DNA from: Ruminococcus flavefaciens
Lineage (GTDB): Bacteria; Bacillota; Clostridia; Oscillospirales; Ruminococcaceae
Length of the DNA: 64,000 nucleotides
Direction: 5' to 3'
Assembly: GCA_002309635.1 (NCBI GenBank)
Contig: DBXO01000011.1
Coordinates: 67,003 to 131,002, forward strand
In this document: piece by piece, positions 47,825 through 56,643 of the stretch
Layout of the letters: each line of letters opens with the position of its first letter
How positions within the stretch are numbered: the first letter of the stretch is position 1
The notes under the pieces: model-generated
The model's input: only the letters and a program-made list of their open reading frames with translations
Database searches by the model: none
What the model was told of the DNA's origin: nothing
Program-made: the position numbers and the translations under genes

Positions 47825-48238
47825 TCAGATGATGATACCGCTGAAATGATCTATCTCATGCTGGATTATCTCAGCCTCAAAGTCGCGGAATATCCCGCGG
47901 CGGCGCTTGAATTTCCTGTCTGTGTACTCCACGGTTATAATGCGGTGACGTGTAACTGGACGTACTCCGCTGAGTGAAAGGCAGCCCTCCTCAGTCTCGT
48001 AGGTGTCCTTTGACCTGTCCACTATCTCAGGGTTTATCATAGCGATGTACTCATCACCGATAAGGGCAACAAGTATGGTCTTGTGGACGCCTATCATGTT
48101 AGCTGCCATGCCCACGCAGCGCTCCTCGTTAGCCTTTACAGTATCCAGCAGGTCGCGGACGGTCTGCATATCGGCTCTTGTGGCAGGCTCTGACTTTATT
48201 GCAAGCACGGCTTCGTCCCTGACTATGTCTTTTACCAT
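47825..48238 (-). CDS. def: Divergent peptide deformylase
   Basis: A 137-residue metalloprotein of the deformylase family. Motif 2 is EEGCLSLSG (metal Cys) and motif 3 is IIQHEIDHFSG (two His and catalytic Glu). Motif 1, normally GxGxAAxQ, reads CVGMAANMIG, with Met where the catalytic glutamine should be. Clostridia and relatives carry such short variants beside a canonical enzyme. ATG 48238 has AGGAG eight bases upstream. It lies downstream of the amidohydrolase but is separated from it by a terminator. Confidence 0.85.
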   Translation of the reverse strand: MVKDIVRDEAVLAIKSEPATRADMQTVRDLLDTVKANEERCVGMAANMIGVHKTILVALIGDEYIAMINPEIVDRSKDTYETEEGCLSLSGVRPVTRHRIITVEYTDRKFKRRRGIFRDFEAEIIQHEIDHFSGIII

Positions 48239-48260
48239 AAAAATGCTCCTTTTCAAAGAA

Positions 48261-48282
48261 AAACGGGACATACGTCCCGTTT
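48261..48282 (-). terminator. Terminator of the amidohydrolase gene
   Basis: AAACGGGAC pairs with GTCCCGTTT around ATAC; on the minus strand it is followed by TTCTTTG. It starts five bases after the amidohydrolase stop and lies before def. Confidence 0.78.
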
Positions 48283-48286
48283 ACGA

Positions 48287-49099
48287 TTATTCCAGTTCAA
48301 GAAACGCCTTGAAGTTGTCGGCGAGTATCATCTGATTCTCCTCTTCCGTAAAGCCCAGCTTAAGGAAACGCATGAGCTCGTCCTCGTGGCTCCACATCGG
48401 GAAATCCGAACCGAAGAAGCAGTTTTCGATACCGTATTTTCTCACTATCCCCGCTGCTCTTTCGGGAGTAAGGAAAGCAAGAGAGCTGCTGACGTCGAAT
48501 CTTACATTCTCCAGCCGTGGAAGTATCTTCTCGGCGGCGTCCCACTGCTGATAACCGCCAAGATGTGCGGCAAGTATCTTCAGCTTCGGGAAATTGTCGT
48601 GTATCCTCTTTATGCGCTCGGGCGCAGAATAATCGTATCTTGCGTCTCCGCAGTGGATAAGCAGCGGAAGTCTTCCCTCCATGAGCTCATATATCCTGAA
48701 AGCCTCGGGAGAATCCGCGTTGAACTTCTGAAAATCGGGGTGAAGCTTTACTCCGTGAAGCCCAAGGGAGATTATCTGCTCTATGTCCGCTTCAAGGTCT
48801 GAGGAATCGGCGTGTGTGGTGCCGAAACCGTAAAAGCAGCTGTGCTTTGCGCACTCGCCTGCTATATATGTATTTATATTGCTTGTCTGACGGGGAGTTG
48901 TCGCAGTCGAGCACACAAGATACTTCTTTACGCCTATCCTGCTTCCCGCTTCTATGAGCTTCTCACTGAAGCCTCTGTTATTCATTGGTATGCCGTAGAA
49001 ATTTCCAATGCTGTCTGTAGCTGTGTCGGCTATCTTTTCGGGGAAAATATGGGAATGAGCATCGATTATCTCATACTTTCCGTAAACCTCGGGGTTCAT
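48287..49099 (-). CDS. Amidohydrolase-2 family TIM-barrel metal-dependent hydrolase
   Basis: A 270-residue protein with the PF04909 pattern: IIDAHSHIFPEKI (HxH ligands, about residues 12-14), GVKLHPDFQKF, LPLLIHCGDA (third His), ILAAHLGGYQQWDAA and FFGSDFPMWSHEDE (catalytic Asp). Such enzymes hydrolyse or decarboxylate diverse substrates; the real one is unknown. ATG 49099 has GGAG eight bases upstream; a TTG at 49126 is rejected because it precedes that site. It has its own promoter. Confidence 0.86.
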   Translation of the reverse strand: MNPEVYGKYEIIDAHSHIFPEKIADTATDSIGNFYGIPMNNRGFSEKLIEAGSRIGVKKYLVCSTATTPRQTSNINTYIAGECAKHSCFYGFGTTHADSSDLEADIEQIISLGLHGVKLHPDFQKFNADSPEAFRIYELMEGRLPLLIHCGDARYDYSAPERIKRIHDNFPKLKILAAHLGGYQQWDAAEKILPRLENVRFDVSSSLAFLTPERAAGIVRKYGIENCFFGSDFPMWSHEDELMRFLKLGFTEEENQMILADNFKAFLELE

Positions 49100-49131
49100 A
49101 CATCCATCTCCTAAATACAGATTCAATGAAC

Positions 49132-49160
49132 ATTATACCCCATATATTTCCAAAAGTCAA
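49132..49160 (-). promoter_or_regulatory. Promoter of the amidohydrolase gene
   Basis: Minus-strand TTGACT (49160-49155), 17-base spacer, TATAAT (49137-49132), 33 bases before the start. Confidence 0.75.
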
Positions 49161-49195
49161 GCTGTTTTATTATAGCTATAAGTAATAAGCAGTTA

Positions 49196-49993
49196 TCACC
49201 TTTCCTCAAGGCGTCCCTTTGCAGCACTTTCCTTTTCGATATCAATACGCTCGAGGACTATCTCGCGTCCTGCGATACGGAAGCCTATCTCCTGATAGAA
49301 GCTCACTCTGACGTCAAGTGCGAGAAGATACGCTCTTTTTCCGAGGCCGTTGAAGAACTTAGCCAGCCATTTGAGGAACTCCCTTGCATATCCCCGTCCT
49401 CTTGCCGCCTTGTTGGTAGCTACCTGTCCGATGAGAACGGTACTGCCGATATCGAATACCGCTGAAGCCGTGGTTGAGTCGCGGTAAGTAAAGACCCTGC
49501 TTATGCCGTGGCGGCAGCGGTGGGAGGTATCCGTGTACCACAGTGAGAAATCGGCGATATTAGGGAAGCCCTCGCTGAGTATCTTGTACACGTCGGGGAG
49601 ACTGGGATTGAATTCCACGTGCTCCTCGATAGCTTCAAGGGGCGTATCATCGGGGATAAGCTCAAATATGGTACGGTTGAGGACCTGATAGCGTTCGGGA
49701 ATGGTTATGCCCTCAAGTATTTTCTGGTCGCCCTCTATACGGAATGGCAGATTCATGCTGACAAAGAGGTCTATCTCGTCATTTGGCTCCAGCTTTCCGT
49801 CGCCGCAGATTATCAGCGTGGAATTTATGATGAACATGAAGCCTGTTCCGATGCCGTCGGTTATCTTGTAAAAGCGGCAGAATTCGTAATTCGGACCGTA
49901 GGCTCTCATATAAGCAAGCATTTTTTTGCCCGAAAGCGTCTTGTTGAGCAGATCGCGGTCCAGCTCATGCTCATGCTCGATAAGTTTTATCAT
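49196..49993 (-). CDS. GNAT-family N-acetyltransferase
   Basis: A 265-residue protein. The acetyl-CoA-binding motif is QVATNKAARGRGYAREFL in a C-terminal GNAT domain (about 150-250), followed by FYQEIGFRIAGREI; the first 140 residues are a second, degenerate GNAT-like half. The substrate is unknown. Its ATG overlaps the upstream M42 gene by four bases, so it is translationally coupled as the third gene of the peptidase operon. Confidence 0.82.
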   Translation of the reverse strand: MIKLIEHEHELDRDLLNKTLSGKKMLAYMRAYGPNYEFCRFYKITDGIGTGFMFIINSTLIICGDGKLEPNDEIDLFVSMNLPFRIEGDQKILEGITIPERYQVLNRTIFELIPDDTPLEAIEEHVEFNPSLPDVYKILSEGFPNIADFSLWYTDTSHRCRHGISRVFTYRDSTTASAVFDIGSTVLIGQVATNKAARGRGYAREFLKWLAKFFNGLGKRAYLLALDVRVSFYQEIGFRIAGREIVLERIDIEKESAAKGRLEER

Positions 49994-51009
49994 ATCTCAT
50001 GTATCCTTCCGATGAGAGTTTTTACCAGTCTGTAGGAGTTCTCAAGATCTGCATAGTCTATCACGCAGGAGGGCGAATGAAGGTATCTGCACGGCAGGGA
50101 AACAGCTATTGTGCGCACTCCCTTTCCGCTTATATGAACGGCTCCGGCGTCGTTGCCGCCTGCTATCATAGTCTTGGTCTGACAGGGCATGCCCAGCTCT
50201 CCTGCTGTGTCAAAGGCAAGCCGGTAGAGCTCCTTGTCGTACATTGTATGCCTGTCCATAAAGGATACAACGGGGCCCCTGCCGACCTCGCACACCCTTT
50301 TCGCCCCCGAAGCTCCGTCGATATCCGCAGCTGTTGTGGTCTCAAGAACTATAGCATAGTCCGGAGCTACGGAATACGCAGAGGCAGTCGCTCCGCGGAG
50401 ACCTATCTCCTCCTGGACATTGAAAACGAAATATGTATCGTATTCAAGCTCCTCATGCATGAGCTCTATCATAATGGCGCAGCCTGCCCTGTCGTCAATA
50501 GCCTTGGACTTTACACGGTTGCTGCCCAGTTCCGTATACTCAGAGTCAAAGTAAGCGCAGTCGCCGGGGGAAACGTACTTCTCAGCTTCCGCTTTATCGG
50601 CAGCGCCTATATCTATGTAGAGACTGTCGGTTCTGGGAGCCTTTTCACGCTGCTCCTTGCTGAGATTATGAACGGCTGTGGAGCCTACAACTCCGCTGAT
50701 ACGCTTCTTTCCCACACGTACCTGTCTGCCGATGACCACTGACGGGTCAATACCTCCTACATTGCCGAAGCTGAGGGTACCGTCGGGACGTGTATACGTG
50801 ATAATAAAGCCAACCTCGTCCATATGTGCGCATATCATAAGCTTCTTTCCCGGAGCTTTCTTTCCCTTTTTGAAGCATATGATACTTCCGAGATTATCCA
50901 CGCTGTACTCGCAGACGTCCTTTATTTTACTGATGATAAGCTCGCGTACTGCGCTTTCATCGCCCGAAACGCCGTCCGCAAGGCATAATTCCTTAAGCAG
51001 TTCTTTCAT
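49990..51009 (-). CDS. M42 family aminopeptidase (second copy)
   Basis: A 339-residue cytosolic dizinc peptidase of the glutamyl/deblocking aminopeptidase type. Metal and catalytic motifs in order: CAHMDEVGFI, AIDDRAGCAIM (bridging Asp), NVQEEIGLRGA (catalytic Glu-Glu), ETTTAADIDGA and PCRYLHSPSCVIDY. M42 enzymes form large tetrahedral assemblies that trim peptides. It begins two bases after the upstream paralogue and is coupled to the GNAT gene. Confidence 0.93.
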   Translation of the reverse strand: MKELLKELCLADGVSGDESAVRELIISKIKDVCEYSVDNLGSIICFKKGKKAPGKKLMICAHMDEVGFIITYTRPDGTLSFGNVGGIDPSVVIGRQVRVGKKRISGVVGSTAVHNLSKEQREKAPRTDSLYIDIGAADKAEAEKYVSPGDCAYFDSEYTELGSNRVKSKAIDDRAGCAIMIELMHEELEYDTYFVFNVQEEIGLRGATASAYSVAPDYAIVLETTTAADIDGASGAKRVCEVGRGPVVSFMDRHTMYDKELYRLAFDTAGELGMPCQTKTMIAGGNDAGAVHISGKGVRTIAVSLPCRYLHSPSCVIDYADLENSYRLVKTLIGRIHEI

Positions 51010-51011
51010 GT

Positions 51012-52022
51012 TCAGTCCTCCCTTATGAATGCGGCAAGCAGCTTTGCCGTCAGCTCCACATCTTCAAGGTCTATGACCTCAACGGGAGTATGCATATTTC
51101 TCAGCGGTATGGATACTGTACACGTCTTTGCACCGCAGCGACTGACTGAATAGCGGTCAGCATTAGTGGAGGTAAGTCCGCTCATTACCTCTGTCTGATA
51201 CGGTATACCCGCTTTTTTTGCAGCTGCAAACAGACTGTCGCTTATCTCACGTGAAAGTGAGGGGGAAATACCTATCATAGGACCCTTTCCGAGATAGCCG
51301 CACTTGCTCTCGTCCTCGCCTATGGCGTAGGCAAAGCTCACATCAACTGCAATGGCAATATCCGGGTCTACCTCATAAGCTCCTGTCTTTGCACCACGCT
51401 CGCCGATCTCCTCCTGAGCGGAGAATATAACCGATACATTATAAGCCGTAGTCTTGTCCTTCAGAAGCTCCAGCGCCAAAAGTATGGAGGCAACTCCGCA
51501 GCGGTCGTCAAGAGCGCCGCCGGTGATACGGCTGCCGATAAGGTCACGGCATGTCACGTCAAAGGTTATGCTGTCCCCTGCAGCTATGAGCTCATCGAGC
51601 TCAGCCTTTGTCATACCCGTGTCAACAGCCACGTCCTCCATTTCCAAAACCTCACTGCCGCCGTTGGTCAGGTGGGGAGGTACGGAACATATAACACCTC
51701 TGATATCGCGCTTTCCGTGTATCACAACAGGCTGTGCGGGAAGCAGCCTGCGGTCTATACCGCCTATATTTCCAACCTTTACGAAACCTTCATCGGTGAT
51801 ATACGTAACTATGAAGCCTACCTGGTCTATATGAGCGTCCAGTGCCAGAAGAGGGAGCCCCTCTCTGTGAACGCCGAATCTGCCTATAACGTTTCCGTTT
51901 ATTATCTCCGCATCGGGACAGTACTCCCGAAGCATTGACAGAGCAAGCTCTGCCGCATTTTTCTCGTTGCCCGAAGCGCCATCGGCTTCCGCAAGAGAGA
52001 TAACGGTCTTTTTAATATCCAT
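51012..52022 (-). CDS. M42 family aminopeptidase (first copy)
   Basis: A 336-residue paralogue of the following gene with the same motif order: ALDAHIDQVGFIVTY, ALDDRCGVASI, SAQEEIGERGAKTGA, AVDVSFAYAIG and PLRNMHTPVEVIDL. The first motif reads AHID rather than AHMD, a conservative change. It opens the M42-M42-GNAT operon behind a promoter at 52063-52091. Two adjacent M42 genes suggest enzymes with different N-terminal residue preference. Confidence 0.93.
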   Translation of the reverse strand: MDIKKTVISLAEADGASGNEKNAAELALSMLREYCPDAEIINGNVIGRFGVHREGLPLLALDAHIDQVGFIVTYITDEGFVKVGNIGGIDRRLLPAQPVVIHGKRDIRGVICSVPPHLTNGGSEVLEMEDVAVDTGMTKAELDELIAAGDSITFDVTCRDLIGSRITGGALDDRCGVASILLALELLKDKTTAYNVSVIFSAQEEIGERGAKTGAYEVDPDIAIAVDVSFAYAIGEDESKCGYLGKGPMIGISPSLSREISDSLFAAAKKAGIPYQTEVMSGLTSTNADRYSVSRCGAKTCTVSIPLRNMHTPVEVIDLEDVELTAKLLAAFIRED

Positions 52023-52062
52023 TGCCTTAATCCTTTCGTAAGGTGATAAAAGTTCAATTTAC

Positions 52063-52091
52063 ATTATAACACATCACGGCGGAAATGGCAA
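52063..52091 (-). promoter_or_regulatory. Promoter of the M42 operon
   Basis: Minus-strand TTGCCA (52091-52086), 17-base spacer, TATAAT (52068-52063), 41 bases before the first gene. Confidence 0.72.
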
Positions 52092-52214
52092 TATTCGCAG
52101 AGAAAAAACTGCCTGTGCCCATGATCATTCTTGAACCTGCATAGCAGGATACGCAATATCCGTCCCTGAAGGACGAAGGTCAAAGTCACGTAAGTTGTGC
52201 ATACGAAACTTTTC

Positions 52215-52243
52215 TTGCATAAAAACCATAAAAATGATATAAT
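52215..52243 (+). promoter_or_regulatory. Promoter of the M16 protease gene
   Basis: TTGCAT (52215-52220), 17-base spacer, TATAAT (52238-52243), 30 bases before the start codon. Confidence 0.75.
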
Positions 52244-52273
52244 TATACTATGAATCTGATCAGGAGGTATCAT

Positions 52274-55129
52274 ATGAACATTAACGACACTATCCACGGC
52301 TTTAAGATAACACGTATAGCTCCCGCTGCCGACTGCGGCTCGGAGCTTATTGAGATGCGCCACGAAAAAACAGGCGCAAGGCTTGTATGGCTGAAAAACG
52401 ACGGTGAGAACAAGCTTTTCTCCATTGCATTCAGGACTCCACCGTCTGACGATACTGGAATCTTCCATATCCTTGAGCATTCGGTGCTCGGCGGCTCGAA
52501 AAAATATCCGGTAAAGGAACCGTTTCTCGAACTGATGAAGGGTACAATGAACACCTTTCTCAACGCCATGACCTATCCCGACAAGACCGTTTTCCCTGTT
52601 TCAAGCAGGAATGATACCGACTTTATGAACCTCACAAGAGTATACCTCGATGCAGTTTTCGACCCTGCCATCTATTATAACCCCAACATCTTCTATCAGG
52701 AGGGCTGGCATATAGAAATGCGCAGCGAGTCTGATACCCCCGTTTACAAGGGCGTCGTGTTCAACGAGATGAAGGGCGCTATGTCCTCAGTCTACAGCCG
52801 CATGGAGTCAGAGATAATGAACGTGCTCTATCCTGACAGCTGCTACCGCTTTGAATCGGGCGGACTTCCCGAGGCTATAACTGACCTGACCTATGAGCAG
52901 TTCATCGAGGGACACAAGACTTACTACCACCCCTCCAACTCATATATATACCTCGACGGCCCCGTTGATATCGACGCTGTACTGGAGCTCATCGACGGCG
53001 AATACCTGTGCCGCTTCGGCAAACGTGAGGTAAACAGCGAGATCCCCGTACAGAAGCCCATAAGCGCCTCTGCCAAGAGAGCCTATTACGAGATATCAGC
53101 CGACGAGGACGAGACAGCTCATACATATTACGTTATCGGAAAGATACTGGGCAGCTGGAAGGACCGTGAAAAGGTCACAGCAGCCGCAGTTCTCGGCGAG
53201 GCACTTACAGGCTCCAACGATGCGCCCCTGAAACGTGCGGTCCTCGATACCGGTCTCTGTCTCGACGTTTCCCTTGATGTAAGCGACGGTATCGCACAGC
53301 CCTTCGGCTGCCTCAGCATAAACAACACCGATGAGAAGAGCTGCGGAAAACTGAAAGCCGCTGTCAGCAGCACAGTATCCGAGCTTTGCAGGAACGGTAT
53401 CGACAGAAAGCTCCTTGCAGCAGCTATCGACCGCCTTGAATTCCGATTCCGTGCAGGCGGTGAACCGAGAGGTCTTACAAGGAACATCTCCGCACTCAGC
53501 GCATGGCTCTACGGTGGAGACCCCCTCTGCTACCTCGAACTCGGAAGCGTTTACGATTCACTAAGAAAAAAAGCTGATACAGGCTATTTCGAGGAGCTTC
53601 TCAGTGAATGGCTCCTTGACGATAATGGCAGAGCCGAGCTGTATCTCCTGCCATCCCGCACCTACGGCGAAGAGCAGAAAAAAGCCGAGGAGAAGCGCAT
53701 TGCCGCAATTGTGGACGGCCTCGCCTGTGAGGAACGCTCTGTTATCGCGGAACAGAACAAAAAGCTTGACCAGTGGCAGCACTCCGTTGATACTCCCGAA
53801 CAGCTTGCAACCATGCCGCACCTCGCTCTTTCCGAAGTCGGCGACAAGCCCCTCCCCTTTGAGACCGAGACTGAAACAGCCGGAGATGTTACCATACTCA
53901 GGCACCCCGCCTCAGATAAGGGCATAACCGCTCTCAATCTTTATTTCTCCCTTGCCGACTGCACAGAAGAGGAGCTTTCCGCAGCAGCTGCCGCCTCGGA
54001 GCTTTACGGTGAACTCCCCACAAAGAAAAGCACAGCCGCCGAACTACAGCGCAGAATAACAGGAACTCTCGGCGAGATATCCTGCTCCGTCAGCGTTTTC
54101 TCGCGCAAGGGCGTTACGGATAAATGCTCCCCGTATTTTATGCTGAGCACACGGTTCCTCTACAAGAATACAGCGGCTGCTCTCGACCTTATTGCAGAAA
54201 TACTCACTGAAACAAGCTTTGATAATACAGCTGCTGTCCGCGAGCTGCTCATGCAGTCCGACGAGAACTTCAAGCAGTCCATTATCGCCAACGGCCATAC
54301 CTACTCTATGGAGCGCGTCCGCGCGTCCCTTTCTGCTGAATCAGCAGTTACCGAGCTCGTTTCAGGCTACGAGGGCTACAAAAGGCTCCACGAAGCGGTA
54401 AAATCAGTCGAAAAGCTCACCAATACCATAAAAAAGCTCAGCAGACGTATTATCTGCACTTCAAGACTATTTGCAAGCGTTACAAGCACCGGCAATACCT
54501 CAGTAGCTCCCCTGCTTTCGGCTCTGCCCACAGGCGAAAAGCCTGCCTGCGGTGAAATGAGCCTGAAGCTTGATATTCCTGCAAAGCAGGGCATAACCAT
54601 TCCCTCGGGAGTGTCCTACTCCGCTATGGCGTTCCCTGACAATTCGGCAGATAAGGCAGTCCGCAGCGTGCTTTTCCGCGCACTTTCCCTTGAATACCTG
54701 TGGAACGAGGTCAGAGTAAAAGGCGGAGCATACGGCACAGGCGCATTTATGACCCTGACAGGAGAGCAGTCCTTCTTCTCCTACCGTGACCCGTCGCCTG
54801 CCGCAACTCTTGACACCTACCGCAAAGCCGCTGATTTCATAGACAGCTATTGCAGCGGTGAACCCGATATTACACAGTATATAATCAGCAGTATCGCAAA
54901 AGACGAGCCCCTCATGTCTGACGGCAACAAGAGCCGCAAGGCTGACAGTCTGTGGTTCAGGGGCATCACCTATGAGGAGCGTGCCGCAGAGAAAAAGCGT
55001 ATGCTCAGCGTTACGCCCGGACAGCTGAAGGAAGCTGCAGAAAAACTCCGCAGCTTCGGAAGTATCTGCGTTATGGGCAGTGAAGACGCTATGAACGGCC
55101 TTGACCTTACCGTTGAGACCCTGGCATGA
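52274..55129 (+). CDS. M16C presequence-protease-like metalloprotease
   Basis: A 951-residue zinc protease of the PreP/HypA group. The inverted zinc motif HILEHSVL (HxxEH) lies at about residue 62, with a downstream Glu ligand in NEMKGAMSSVYSRME. The protein has the two-half clamshell architecture joined by a hinge, as expected for M16C. KYPVKEPFLELMKGTMNTFL is a strong family signature. It degrades unfolded peptides up to about 70 residues. ATG 52274 has AGGAGG eight bases upstream. It is monocistronic and ends before the second large repeat. Confidence 0.94.
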   Translation: MNINDTIHGFKITRIAPAADCGSELIEMRHEKTGARLVWLKNDGENKLFSIAFRTPPSDDTGIFHILEHSVLGGSKKYPVKEPFLELMKGTMNTFLNAMTYPDKTVFPVSSRNDTDFMNLTRVYLDAVFDPAIYYNPNIFYQEGWHIEMRSESDTPVYKGVVFNEMKGAMSSVYSRMESEIMNVLYPDSCYRFESGGLPEAITDLTYEQFIEGHKTYYHPSNSYIYLDGPVDIDAVLELIDGEYLCRFGKREVNSEIPVQKPISASAKRAYYEISADEDETAHTYYVIGKILGSWKDREKVTAAAVLGEALTGSNDAPLKRAVLDTGLCLDVSLDVSDGIAQPFGCLSINNTDEKSCGKLKAAVSSTVSELCRNGIDRKLLAAAIDRLEFRFRAGGEPRGLTRNISALSAWLYGGDPLCYLELGSVYDSLRKKADTGYFEELLSEWLLDDNGRAELYLLPSRTYGEEQKKAEEKRIAAIVDGLACEERSVIAEQNKKLDQWQHSVDTPEQLATMPHLALSEVGDKPLPFETETETAGDVTILRHPASDKGITALNLYFSLADCTEEELSAAAAASELYGELPTKKSTAAELQRRITGTLGEISCSVSVFSRKGVTDKCSPYFMLSTRFLYKNTAAALDLIAEILTETSFDNTAAVRELLMQSDENFKQSIIANGHTYSMERVRASLSAESAVTELVSGYEGYKRLHEAVKSVEKLTNTIKKLSRRIICTSRLFASVTSTGNTSVAPLLSALPTGEKPACGEMSLKLDIPAKQGITIPSGVSYSAMAFPDNSADKAVRSVLFRALSLEYLWNEVRVKGGAYGTGAFMTLTGEQSFFSYRDPSPAATLDTYRKAADFIDSYCSGEPDITQYIISSIAKDEPLMSDGNKSRKADSLWFRGITYEERAAEKKRMLSVTPGQLKEAAEKLRSFGSICVMGSEDAMNGLDLTVETLA

Positions 55130-55190
55130 TTTTCAGAAAACAGAACTAAGATTCGGACAGCTTTGCCGCCCGTATTGAGTAAACTTAAAA

Positions 55191-55553
55191 CGCCCCGAAG
55201 CCTTATGTGCGGTACTCGTAAAGAAGAGTATATGGGACTTATCGGGGGAACCCTTTCTGAAGAAAGGTTTCCTCTGACGGAGGCGCGACCCTCTGTCCTT
55301 CGGACATCTCCCTGTACTACAGGGAGTACCCCGCCCCCCCTTCCAAAGACTTTTAACCCCAATTTTTCCAAACAGGACGCCCTCTGTAAGATATACAGAG
55401 GGCGTTTATTTCATTTGGGTGTCCTGTTTGGGAAAATTTAAGCTGGAAGTTTTAGGAAAGGAGTTTGAGGAAGAACCCTTTTTCAAAAGGGTTTTCCTCA
55501 ATAAATCTCACAAATACTTCTCTATACGTATCACACATAAGACTTCGGGGCGT
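55191..55553. repeat. Large palindromic intergenic repeat, copy 2
   Basis: About 360 bases. The outermost GCCCCGAAG (55192 on) is complementary to CTTCGGGGC near 55543-55551; next, TTATGTGCGGTACTCGTA (55203 on) matches the complement of the right end TACGTATCACACATAA. The centre is the perfect hairpin ACGCCCTCTGTA with its complement (55378-55406), whose loop is the reverse complement of that in copy 1. The copies therefore lie in opposite orientation. The left arm also holds a CTGTCCTTCGGACA-type hairpin found in the other arm in copy 1. Confidence 0.82.
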
Positions 55554-55568
55554 TTTAATATAATTTCA

Positions 55569-56642
55569 TCAAAAAATAACACCTTTAAGACAGAGCTGAG
55601 GTCTGTTGTTGTCAAAATCCCAGCTGTGATAGGAATCGCCGTGGCAGAATTCCTTCTGATCGCACTTTGCACATGTGGGATTATCCTCCGCAAGGTCACG
55701 CCGGAATATCCCGAACTTGTTCTCCCAGACCTCGCTGAATCGGTCACGGAGTATATTTCCCTGCACGAACTCGGGTCTGCGCTCTATGTCGAGACAGGCT
55801 ACTATATCGCCATTCGCGCTAATGCTTGCGGTATAAAGTCCGGCAGTACAGAGGAAATACCAGTCACGTACCTCACGCTCGTACTCCATTCCGAGATAAT
55901 GGCTGCATCCATAGGAAACAGGCTCACCTGCTATCCTCTTGTTCCTGATGAACTCAAAAAGCGTCCTGTAATCGTCGTCCGTGAGCAGCAGCTCAGGGTG
56001 ATCCTTTGCACGTCCCATGGGCTCCATATTAACAACCCGCCACGAGTCGATGTCCATATCGTTGAATATCTTATAGAGCTCATCGAGCTCCTTTATGCTC
56101 TTATGTGTTACAACCGTAGTGACTTGTATATGCTCAAAACTGCCTGTCCTTATCAGGTTCTCTATGCCCTGCATCGCCTTTTTGTAGCCGTCGGGGGTTC
56201 TTCTGAACTCGTCGTGAGTGCTTTCAAGTCCGTCGATACTTATGGAAATAGTCTTCATGCCGACTCTGCTGAGCTCACGTGCTACATATTCGTCGATAAG
56301 AGTGCCGTTTGAAGTCATGCCCCACTCAAAACCGAGCTCATGGGCTGCTCCGAGGATATCGAAGAAGTCCTTTCTCAGAAGCGGCTCTCCGCCTGTGATA
56401 TCAAGCATTTTGCCCCTTGTGGACATATCCTCTTTCAGCTGTGTAAGGAAAGCGCGGTACTGCTCCGCGGAAAGCTCCTCGGACTTTATTTCGCCGCAGT
56501 GACTTCCGCAGTGAAGACACCTCTCGTTGCAGCGGAGGGTCAGCTCAAGAAACAGATTCCTGAGCTGAGGCTTCTTCATAAGAGCCTGACGGTAGTCTCT
56601 CATCTGCTCGAGATGGGTACGCTTCATGTTTACGTCGAGCAT
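55569..56642 (-). CDS. Radical SAM/SPASM enzyme, candidate peptide maturase
   Basis: A 357-residue radical SAM protein. The [4Fe-4S] motif CNERCLHC (Cys38, Cys42, Cys45) and DITGGEPLLRKDF are in the N-terminal barrel, and SISIDGLESTHDEFR is the classical substrate-side strand. A C-terminal SPASM domain (about 265-350) supplies auxiliary cluster cysteines: FLCTAGLYTASISANGDIVA, CLDIE, CAKCDQKEFCHG and LCLKG. This class modifies peptides or proteins. It begins one base after the stop of the dockerin protein gene, so that protein is the obvious substrate. I recall a 'FibroRumin' radical SAM family from Fibrobacter and Ruminococcus; membership is not tested. ATG 56642 has GAGG nine bases upstream. 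Confidence 0.88.
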   Translation of the reverse strand: MLDVNMKRTHLEQMRDYRQALMKKPQLRNLFLELTLRCNERCLHCGSHCGEIKSEELSAEQYRAFLTQLKEDMSTRGKMLDITGGEPLLRKDFFDILGAAHELGFEWGMTSNGTLIDEYVARELSRVGMKTISISIDGLESTHDEFRRTPDGYKKAMQGIENLIRTGSFEHIQVTTVVTHKSIKELDELYKIFNDMDIDSWRVVNMEPMGRAKDHPELLLTDDDYRTLFEFIRNKRIAGEPVSYGCSHYLGMEYEREVRDWYFLCTAGLYTASISANGDIVACLDIERRPEFVQGNILRDRFSEVWENKFGIFRRDLAEDNPTCAKCDQKEFCHGDSYHSWDFDNNRPQLCLKGVIF

Positions 56643-56643
56643 G

